Shown: positions 6,096 through 11,599 of the stretch, piece by piece
Layout of the letters: each line of letters begins with the position of its first letter
How positions within the stretch are numbered: the stretch's first letter is position 1
DNA from: Candidatus Micrarchaeota archaeon CG_4_10_14_0_2_um_filter_60_11
GTDB taxonomy: Archaea; Micrarchaeota; Micrarchaeia; Norongarragalinales; Norongarragalinaceae
Reading direction: 5' to 3'
NCBI GenBank assembly: GCA_002792915.1
Contig: PFPF01000046.1
Location: 1-11,599, forward strand
DNA: 11,599 nucleotides
Position numbers and translations under genes: made by a program
The notes under the pieces: generated by a model
Databases searched by the model: none
Told to the model about the DNA's origin: nothing
The model's input: the letters and a program-made list of their open reading frames with translations, nothing else

Positions 6096-7319
6096 TTAGG
6101 GAATATAAAAGGGTTTGGAAACGCAAAGGTAAAGGCCAAGCGCGGCCGCCGCAGCCAGGAGGAGCAGGCGGGAGGGCATTTCAGCCAAAGCGCGCCTGTC
6201 CTTGAACCACAAAATCGCGGTTTTGACGGTCCACGCGGCGGCAAGCATTGCCCCGTAGGCGTAAAACGCGGTTTCGGCGGACACTGCGCCGGATGCGTGG
6301 GCGTACGCTACCGCGGCGAATGCAGCCGTGGTGCTGACCAGCGCACCCAGGAAGGCGCCGGCGGCCATGCCGGTTGCGCCGGCGGGGGCGACGAGCGAAA
6401 TCAGGGTGTTGACCGCGAAGAAGACCAGTGCGAACTCAAAGGCGAGTTTTATTGAAATGGGGTGGCGCGTCAGGGTTAAGCCCTCATCGAGGTCGCCGCG
6501 CTTGAGCGAGGAGAACGCAAGGTAGGCGAGCGCCGCCTCCACGAGGACGAAGAAAGGCAGGGATTCCGCGAACAGGCCGGGGTCCGTGACCAGCACGACG
6601 AACGCGTTCACGGCCATGGACGCGAGGGCGGCGAAGAAGAGTATGGGCTTGAACAGGCGCTTGTGCGTCGCCTTGTCCAGCAGGGTAAGCACGGTCGCGT
6701 TCGAGGAAAGCATGCCGCCCAACAGCGCGGAGTAAACCAACGCGCCCTTGCGCACGAACTTGGAGAGCAGGTGGGCTACGAAGGAAACCGAGCTGACGAG
6801 CACTACGAGGAGCCAGAAGAAGCGCGCGTTGAAGGAAATCGGGCCGAGCTGGAGCGGCGCGAGGGGGAGCTGGGGATAGACTACGAAAGCGATGACCGCG
6901 AACAGCAGCAAGTCCAAAAACTCCTCCTTGGTGACGCGCTTTTCCACGCTTTCCAGCTCCTGCTTTTCGACGAGGAGGAACGCCGCCGCGATGGCGGTCA
7001 CGCCCGCTTCGAAATAGTAGCCCATGCCGATTACCGTGCCGAGCAGGAAGGTGAAAGGCAGCATCAAGGGGGTGGTAAGGCCCGTGTGCTTGTGGTGGCC
7101 CTGGTAATAATAGAATATCGCGGAGAGCGCGAACACGCCCAAAAAGCCCGCGAGCGCAGCCGAAGAAAAGCCGCCCGTGAGCGCGGAGGCGAGCATGCCC
7201 AGGAAACACAATAAGGCGAAGGTGCGGAGGCCCACGATGCGCATTTTCTTGCCGCGTTCCAGCCCGACGATGCCCCCCACTGCCAGCGCGAGCGCGGCCT
7301 TCAGGAGGAAATCGTCCAT
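6096..7319 (-). CDS. MgtC/SapB family membrane protein with DUF4010
   Basis: A 407-residue integral membrane protein with about twelve hydrophobic segments. Residues 1-115 match the MgtC/SapB domain: ALAVGGIVGLERG, a following GLRTFALLCFLGML, and GLTTPLMLPFTFLLGTVIGMGYY. The rest matches DUF4010, with a short cytosolic helix (118-133), then LGGMLSSNATVLTL (200-213), similar to the GGxxSSTAT segment of that family, and repeated small-residue helices to the end. MgtC proteins are linked to growth in low magnesium and to modulation of ATP synthase or acid stress in bacteria; the DUF4010 fusion form is common in archaea and bacteria, and its transported or sensed substrate is not established. The ATG at 7319 is the first codon after a 32-bp divergent promoter, and the message is probably leaderless. 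Confidence 0.88.
   Translation of the reverse strand: MDDFLLKAALALAVGGIVGLERGKKMRIVGLRTFALLCFLGMLASALTGGFSSAALAGFLGVFALSAIFYYYQGHHKHTGLTTPLMLPFTFLLGTVIGMGYYFEAGVTAIAAAFLLVEKQELESVEKRVTKEEFLDLLLFAVIAFVVYPQLPLAPLQLGPISFNARFFWLLVVLVSSVSFVAHLLSKFVRKGALVYSALLGGMLSSNATVLTLLDKATHKRLFKPILFFAALASMAVNAFVVLVTDPGLFAESLPFFVLVEAALAYLAFSSLKRGDLDEGLTLTRHPISIKLAFEFALVFFAVNTLISLVAPAGATGMAAGAFLGALVSTTAAFAAVAYAHASGAVSAETAFYAYGAMLAAAWTVKTAILWFKDRRALAEMPSRLLLLAAAAALGLYLCVSKPFYIP
6101..6110 (-). promoter_or_regulatory. TATA box of the surface-protein operon
   Basis: TTTTATATTC on the minus strand, preceded by AAACCC, is the best TATA match in the window. It is centred about 37 nt upstream of the chosen GTG start, placing transcription initiation near 6078-6083, just ahead of the ribosome site. 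It overlaps the last codons of the MgtC-like gene, showing that the surface unit has its own promoter. Confidence 0.65.
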
Positions 7320-7351
7320 GCGTTTAAAGTTGTTTAATTAGGGTTAAAAGC
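7320..7351. promoter_or_regulatory. Compact divergent promoter with two opposed TATA boxes
   Basis: Only 32 bp separate the ATG of the MgtC-like gene (minus) and the ATG of G1P dehydrogenase (plus). TTTAAA at 7323-7328 lies 24-29 nt before the plus start. TTTTAA on the minus strand at 7349-7344 lies 25-30 nt before the minus start. Both positions fit leaderless transcripts. Each TATA box sits against the opposite gene's start, so the two preinitiation complexes should compete. A TTTAATTA element lies between them at 7333-7340. Confidence 0.6.
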
Positions 7352-8392
7352 ATGGCGGGAGGAAAAAATCGTGCAATGATTCACAAAATCTCCCTCCCCC
7401 GCAGGATAGTCAAGGGGGAGGGCTGCATTGTCGAGGCCGCGGCGGTCATGCGAGAGCTCGAGTTTGAAAAAGCGCTGGTACTGTTCGACGAGGGAACGCG
7501 CGGCATCGCGGGCGACGGCGTGGCTTTGGCAACCAAGGGCGACTCCGTGCTTGTCGGCGCCGCGACCGTAAGGGAAGTGGAGCGCATAGCCGCGCTGGCA
7601 AAGCAGGCGCACGAGGTGTTCATAGGCGTTGGCGGCGGCAGCGTAATCGACTTGGCGAAAGCCGCGTCATTCAAGGCGGGCAAGCCGTTCTTTTCGATTC
7701 CAACCGCCCCGTCGCACGACGGCATCGCTTCCAGCAGGGCTTCGTTGAGCGACGGCAGGACGCGCATGAGCATCGCCGCGGAGCCGCCAACGGCGGTAAT
7801 CTGCGACATCACGATAATGGCCAAATGCCCCGAGCGCATGTACGCGGCGGGCTGCGGCGACGCGATAAGCAACATCACCGCGGTGCGCGACTGGCAAATC
7901 GCGCGCGAGGCGGGAGAATACTACGGCGGGTACGCGGCTGCGCTGTCGCTGTTGAGCGCGGAAACCGTAATGGCGAACGCTGAGCGCATGGCGAAAGACA
8001 GGGTTTTCGGCACGGACTTGCTGTGCGAGTCCCTGATTTCGTCGGGCATCGCGATGGCAATCGCCGGCTCCTCTCGGCCCGCGTCGGGCGCCGAGCATTT
8101 GTTCTCGCACGCGCTTGACGAGTTGCGCGGAAAACCCGCGTTGCATGGCGAGCAAGTTGGCGTGGGCGCAATAATGACCGCCAAGCTGCAGGGCCAGGAT
8201 TGGGAACGCATCAGGGACGCGTTAAAATTGCTGGGCGCGCCCACGACCGCGAAAGGGTTGGGCGTCGCAAGCGCGGACATCGCGGAGGCGCTCGTTGCCG
8301 CAACCAAAGTCCGCAAGCAGGTGACGATTCTGGGAAACGGATTGACGCGCAGCCAGGCAGAGGCGCTGGCGCGCGCCACGGGAGTGATTTGA
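7352..8392 (+). CDS. egsA: sn-Glycerol-1-phosphate dehydrogenase
   Basis: Reduces dihydroxyacetone phosphate to sn-glycerol 1-phosphate with NAD(P)H, making the enantiomeric backbone of archaeal membrane lipids in the cytosol. The 346-residue length is normal. The Rossmann part has GVGGGSVID (92-100) and TAPSHDG (118-124), and the helical half carries the expected zinc ligands: Asp170 in GCGDAISN, His249 in SGAEHLFSHAL and His265 in LHGEQVG. This combination separates it from bacterial glycerol dehydrogenase and dehydroquinate synthase relatives. The ATG at 7352 would be leaderless; an in-frame ATG at 7376 (MIHKISLPRRIVKGEG) matches the usual family start and is preceded by GGGAGG at a rather long 13 nt, so either is possible. 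GGGP synthase follows after 2 nt. Confidence 0.95.
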   Translation: MAGGKNRAMIHKISLPRRIVKGEGCIVEAAAVMRELEFEKALVLFDEGTRGIAGDGVALATKGDSVLVGAATVREVERIAALAKQAHEVFIGVGGGSVIDLAKAASFKAGKPFFSIPTAPSHDGIASSRASLSDGRTRMSIAAEPPTAVICDITIMAKCPERMYAAGCGDAISNITAVRDWQIAREAGEYYGGYAAALSLLSAETVMANAERMAKDRVFGTDLLCESLISSGIAMAIAGSSRPASGAEHLFSHALDELRGKPALHGEQVGVGAIMTAKLQGQDWERIRDALKLLGAPTTAKGLGVASADIAEALVAATKVRKQVTILGNGLTRSQAEALARATGVI

Positions 8393-8394
8393 AT

Positions 8395-9120
8395 ATGAAA
8401 TTTGAACCGGTTCGCAAAGGGGGCTGCATACTGCTGATAGACCCTGACAAGCAGCCGCCGGCAAAGGCGGGCGAAATCGCGGCAACTGCCGAAGCAATGG
8501 GCGTCAAGGCGATTTTCGTTGGCTCAAGCATCATACTTGAGGACAAGTTCAATGAGACCGTGCACACAATCAAGAAGGCGTGCAAGATTCCCATCGTGCT
8601 TTTCCCCGGCGCGAGCAACCAAGTGTCCAAAGAAGTCGACACCGTGCTGTTCCTGTCCCTGATTTCGGGGCGGAACCCGGAATTCCTAATCGGCGAGCAG
8701 GTCAAAGCCGCACCCATAATTTACAAGTACGGAATCCACACGCTGCCCACGGCATACCTGTTAATCGAGGGCGGCAAAACCACAAGCGTGGAATTCATGA
8801 GCAACACTAAGCCGCTGCCGCGCGAGAAGCCGGACATTATCGTGGCGCATGCGCTCGCGGCGGAATACTTGGGCATGAAACTGATTTATCTGGAGGCGGG
8901 CTCGGGCGCAAAGGACAGCGTGCCCGACGAGGTCATTGCGGCGGTTCGCAAGCACGTGAAGCTTCCGCTAATCGTCGGCGGCGGAATCCGCACGCCCGAG
9001 GACGCGATTGCGAAAATCGCCGCCGGTGCGGACTACTTGGTAATAGGCACGCGCGCGGAAGAGGACTGGGCGGCATTCGAGAAAATCGTTAAAGCGGTCA
9101 ACAGGGCGTTGAAGGGATAG
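8395..9120 (+). CDS. (Geranylgeranyl)glyceryl phosphate synthase
   Basis: Joins a polyprenyl diphosphate, normally geranylgeranyl, to glycerol 1-phosphate, forming the first ether bond of archaeal lipids. The 241-residue TIM-barrel protein has LLIDPDK (13-19), LPTAYLLIEGGKTTSVEFMSN (117-137), YLEAGSGA (165-172), GGGIRTPEDA (195-204) and LVIGT (215-219), the phosphate-binding set of the family. Length and the SNTKPLPREKPDI segment fit the group II enzymes. The start is the ATG at 8395, 2 nt after the G1P dehydrogenase stop and 8 nt after GGAGTG; longer upstream readings run backwards through the previous gene and are spurious. It uses the product of its upstream neighbour, so this is a true two-step pathway pair. 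The TAG stop directly abuts the RPA start. Confidence 0.95.
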   Translation: MKFEPVRKGGCILLIDPDKQPPAKAGEIAATAEAMGVKAIFVGSSIILEDKFNETVHTIKKACKIPIVLFPGASNQVSKEVDTVLFLSLISGRNPEFLIGEQVKAAPIIYKYGIHTLPTAYLLIEGGKTTSVEFMSNTKPLPREKPDIIVAHALAAEYLGMKLIYLEAGSGAKDSVPDEVIAAVRKHVKLPLIVGGGIRTPEDAIAKIAAGADYLVIGTRAEEDWAAFEKIVKAVNRALKG

Positions 9121-10260
9121 ATGGACTACGCCGGCGCGCTCAACCAAGCGGGCTTCACCGACAAGGAGGTCGCCGAGGCGGTCGAGGCGAAACGCGCTGA
9201 ATACGCGGGCCTGCTGACCGCCGAAGACGCGCTCAAGCTGGTGGCAGCCGAGCACGGAATCGAGGAAGCGAAGCGCGAGCGCGACTCTTGGGCGCCGCTC
9301 GCCGCGCTGCGCGAAGGAATCAACGCCAGCATAAAAGCGCGCGTTGAAAAAGTTTCCTGCCCGCGCGAATTCGAAAAAGGCGGCTTCAAGGGAATCGTAG
9401 TCAATTTGACGGTCTCGCAGGGCGACGGACGCGCCGCGCTCGTGCTGTGGAATTCAGACGCCCGACCCGCGCTCGAAGGCAAAATCAGGAGGGGCGCAAA
9501 AATCGCGGTAAGGAACGCCATGGTAAAGCGCGGGCAGGACGGGCTCGAGTTGCACAGCAAGTTCCTGACGCGCGTCGAAGTCGAAGGCATCGACGAGCCC
9601 GCGGCGAAAAAGCTGTGGGAGCTCAAGGAAGGCGACAACGACGTCGTAGCGTCGGGCATAATCATCAAGGCGGGCGAGTTGCGCGAATTCGAACGCAACG
9701 GCCGCAAGGGCAGCGTGTGCAACCTGCTGCTGGGCGGAGGCAACGAAGGCGCGGCGTACAAACTCGCCTGTTGGGATTGGAACGCGACTGCTGCCGCACG
9801 GCTGCACGCCGGGGACAGGGTGCGCGTGGAAGGCGGCTATTACCGCAACGGAGAGTTGAACGCGGGCCGCGAATCCATAATTTTCAAGGAGTCCAGCGAG
9901 CCCGAACGCCTGCCGCGCACCTCGATCGCAAAAATAGCGGAGGGTGCGCAAGCCGTTGTCGAGGCGAAGATAACCGCGCTTTACAAGGCCGGCGAATACG
10001 AGAAGGCGGGGCGCAGGGGCGTTTTCCTTTCAGGCGAGCTAGAAGACGCGAGCGGCAAGGCGCGGTTCGCGGCTTTTGACGACGCGGTGCACGAGTTCCT
10101 GGGCGCGCCGGAGTCAAGCGTGCCGTTCGAAACGCTCCTCGACTTGAAGCGCGGCTACTTGGTCGGAAAAACCGCGGTCCTCGTGGTGCGCGGCAAGAAG
10201 AACGAGTTGAACGGAGAAACCGAGCTAGTCGCCGAGCACGCGGTCCTGTTCAAGGATTGA
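9121..10260 (+). CDS. Replication protein A-like single-strand DNA-binding protein
   Basis: A 379-residue protein with a charged helical N terminus (1-62, including LTAEDALKLVAAEHGIEEA, typical of archaeal RPA) and three predicted OB folds at about 65-152, 172-257 and 272-378. Each OB segment shows the strand pattern of RPA: a first strand, a KG turn (GGFKGIVVNL, NGRKGSVCNLLL, AGRRGVFLSGEL), a following tryptophan or aromatic strand (ALVLWNSD, KLACWDWNA, RFAAFDD) and a closing GD/G-RV strand. It should coat single-stranded DNA during replication and repair. No zinc-finger Cys cluster is visible, unlike some archaeal RPA. Its ATG starts at the base after the GGGP synthase stop, so translation is probably coupled. 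Its 3' end overlaps the opposing kinase-like gene by 36 bp. Confidence 0.85.
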   Translation: MDYAGALNQAGFTDKEVAEAVEAKRAEYAGLLTAEDALKLVAAEHGIEEAKRERDSWAPLAALREGINASIKARVEKVSCPREFEKGGFKGIVVNLTVSQGDGRAALVLWNSDARPALEGKIRRGAKIAVRNAMVKRGQDGLELHSKFLTRVEVEGIDEPAAKKLWELKEGDNDVVASGIIIKAGELREFERNGRKGSVCNLLLGGGNEGAAYKLACWDWNATAAARLHAGDRVRVEGGYYRNGELNAGRESIIFKESSEPERLPRTSIAKIAEGAQAVVEAKITALYKAGEYEKAGRRGVFLSGELEDASGKARFAAFDDAVHEFLGAPESSVPFETLLDLKRGYLVGKTAVLVVRGKKNELNGETELVAEHAVLFKD

Positions 10261-10788
10261 GCGCACGCGGGCGCGCAGCAGCCGCAGCGAGGCGCCATTC
10301 CGCACGGTTGCGTCCGCCAGTTTCACGCACGCGGCGATGCCGAAACCCTCGCTTTTAGCCTCGCGCCTGTCCGACTCCCTGAACGCGGCGAGCGTTTTCG
10401 CCTCGGCTTCGCGCCCGCGCTTGCGCGCGCGGGCAAAGCGGACCTTCAACGGCGCAACCACGCCGACGAGCTTGAAGTTATTGCCGAAGGCGCGCCTGAA
10501 AACGCGGACTTCCGCAGGGTTGCGGATGCCGTCGACCACCGCGCAGCGCGCGTTCGCCGCGCCGATTTTTTTCGCGAGGGATTCCGCAATGAAGCCGTCG
10601 CCCTTGGTGCGGCGGCTTTCGGTGGCAAAATCCTGAAGGCTTACGCGCGTTATCTTGAGGCCGCGCTTGCACATCAACGCGCGCAACTCATCGCTCATCA
10701 GGAAAACTCGGCAGCGCGCCGACTGCACAAGGATGCGCGCAACCTCGCCTTTCCCCGCACCCAAAAGGCCGGTCAAACCGTAAATCAT
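10225..10788 (-). CDS. UPF0200-like P-loop nucleotide kinase
   Basis: A 187-residue P-loop protein. The Walker A is GLLGAGKGE (6-14), with Gly after the Lys as in adenylate-kinase relatives. FLMSDELRALMCKRGL (29-44) and ATESRRTKGDGFIAESLAKKI (55-75) match the NMP-binding and lid-preceding parts of the archaeal UPF0200 family. VVDGIRNPAEVRVFRRAFG (84-102) is the Walker B-like DGIR segment, followed by an RFxRxxKRGRE arginine-rich stretch (117-127) that should contact phosphates. A kinase acting on a nucleotide or coenzyme is expected, but the substrate is not known to me for this family; dephospho-CoA kinase-like is a guess. The ATG at 10788 is 7 nt after the upstream TIM-barrel gene, so they form an operon. 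The last twelve codons overlap the RPA 3' end on the other strand. Confidence 0.8.
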   Translation of the reverse strand: MIYGLTGLLGAGKGEVARILVQSARCRVFLMSDELRALMCKRGLKITRVSLQDFATESRRTKGDGFIAESLAKKIGAANARCAVVDGIRNPAEVRVFRRAFGNNFKLVGVVAPLKVRFARARKRGREAEAKTLAAFRESDRREAKSEGFGIAACVKLADATVRNGASLRLLRARVRSILEQDRVLGD

Positions 10789-10795
10789 GGCGGCA

Positions 10796-11593
10796 TCAAT
10801 CCATCAGGCCGAGGGCGGCTGCCTTGGCCACGGACGCGTTCAAGTCGCGGGCGTAGGGCAGCTCGAAGACCATGAACCCGTCGAAGCCCTCATTTTTTAG
10901 GATGCGAAACAGGCGCTTGAAGTCGATTTCGCCGTTGCCGAGCGCCAAATGCTCGGATTTGGCGGAACCGTCCTGCAGGTGGACTTCGGCTATGCGGGAG
11001 CCCATCTTCTTCGCAAAATCGTAGACGCCGCAGCCGCTTATCATGGCGTGCGGCGGGTCGAAGCACACGGCCAACCTCCGCTTCAGCAGCCGCTCCATCT
11101 CGCGGAAGTCCGCGGGAGTGCCGGGATAGCTGCGCTTGAAAGCGCGCTTCGAGGGGACGTTTTCCGTCAAAAGCGGCATGCCCACCGAAGCCGCGTAATC
11201 AAAAAGTTTGGCAACATCGCGGGCTATGAATTCGCGGTAGAGCTTCTCGGAAAAAATGGACACGGAACCCACGTGCATCGTGACAAATGCCGCGTCGATT
11301 GCCGCGGCGTAGTCGATTGCCGCCCTGGTTTCGGCGAAAGAGTTGTCGCGCACCGGCTTGCAGAGCGCGAGCAGGTCCGAGTAGGCGAAGGGCGCGTGAA
11401 TGGACGTTGAAAACCCCCGCGTTTTTTTGGCGACGCGCTTCTGGAGCGCAAGCGATTCGCGCGAACAAAAAGAAAGCGGGTGCTCGAACAACACTTCGAT
11501 GTGTTCCAGTTCGTGCTTCTCTGCTAGCGCGACGGTTTCCTCAATCGTGCCGGGGCGCTTGAGCACCAGGTTGACGTTAAGGCCCCACTTCAT
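10796..11593 (-). CDS. Sugar phosphate isomerase/epimerase-like TIM-barrel protein (AP endonuclease 2 superfamily)
   Basis: The 265-residue protein fits the xylose-isomerase-like/endonuclease IV superfamily. Candidate metal ligands fall in order at the ends of barrel strands: His66 (SIHAPF), His107 (MHVGS), Glu144 (LLTENV), Asp179 and His182 (CFDPPHA), His205 (VHLQD), His215 (SEHLALGNGEIDF) and Glu244 (MVFELP). The HLALGNGEIDF segment is the usual GxGxxDF signature. Members either cleave abasic sites in DNA or isomerise/epimerise sugars; the sequence does not settle which. The start ATG at 11593 lies six bases from the window edge, so any promoter is outside. It is followed after 7 nt by the UPF0200-like kinase. 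Confidence 0.85.
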   Translation of the reverse strand: MKWGLNVNLVLKRPGTIEETVALAEKHELEHIEVLFEHPLSFCSRESLALQKRVAKKTRGFSTSIHAPFAYSDLLALCKPVRDNSFAETRAAIDYAAAIDAAFVTMHVGSVSIFSEKLYREFIARDVAKLFDYAASVGMPLLTENVPSKRAFKRSYPGTPADFREMERLLKRRLAVCFDPPHAMISGCGVYDFAKKMGSRIAEVHLQDGSAKSEHLALGNGEIDFKRLFRILKNEGFDGFMVFELPYARDLNASVAKAAALGLMD

Positions 11594-11599
11594 TTGCGC

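Noticed and set aside
6070..6126. N-terminal extension of the large surface protein to a TTG at 6126
   Set aside because: It would put the strong TATA element in the coding region, overlap the MgtC-like gene's end and precede a normal signal peptide with 19 residues containing no export feature. The GTG at 6069 has a good ribosome site.
8200..8394. Longer reading frame upstream of GGGP synthase
   Set aside because: It lies wholly in the alternative frame of G1P dehydrogenase and reads as Arg/Gly-rich out-of-frame translation; the ATG at 8395 with GGAGTG gives the normal family start.

Overview
The window is GC-rich, tightly packed archaeal chromosome. The clearest evidence is a plus-strand pair encoding sn-glycerol-1-phosphate dehydrogenase and (geranylgeranyl)glyceryl phosphate synthase, the first two steps that make the archaeal G1P ether-lipid backbone. 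An OB-fold RPA-type protein, an archaeal-style SRP54 and TATA boxes lying about 25-30 nt upstream of start codons agree with this. Very short spacers, TTG/GTG starts and several divergent small or secreted proteins suggest a small-genome archaeon, perhaps a DPANN-type lineage; that placement is inference only.

Layout. Minus strand, 1-758: SRP54, running off the left edge. Minus, 872-1937: a TTG-start lipoprotein followed 4 nt later by a double-ACT protein, with a terminator-like hairpin after it. Minus, 2024-3117: a dCTP deaminase/dUTPase-superfamily gene broken by an apparent 1-nt frameshift in a G run near 2317-2320; rejoined it would be about 364 residues with two dUTPase-like modules. Minus, 3157-6069: a two-gene unit for a 767-residue surface protein (six Cys-delimited Ig-like repeats, a carboxypeptidase-regulatory-like module and a C-terminal membrane anchor), then an 8-Cys secreted protein with a basic tail. 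Minus, 6096-7319: MgtC/SapB-DUF4010 membrane protein. The strand switches in a 32-bp divergent promoter. Plus, 7352-10260: G1P dehydrogenase, GGGP synthase and RPA, separated by 2 and 0 nt. Minus, 10225-11593: a TIM-barrel isomerase/epimerase-like protein and a UPF0200-like P-loop kinase, whose 3' end overlaps that of RPA by 36 bp.

How they work together. The G1P dehydrogenase makes the glycerol backbone that the next enzyme prenylates. RPA is a DNA-maintenance partner carried on the same transcript. The left half is mostly cell-surface: SRP54 for targeting, a lipoprotein, and the two-gene Cys-rich surface module, which is the least explained and most novel-looking part. No stretch of 300 bases lacks a gene, and I see no tRNA, rRNA, CRISPR array or insertion sequence.
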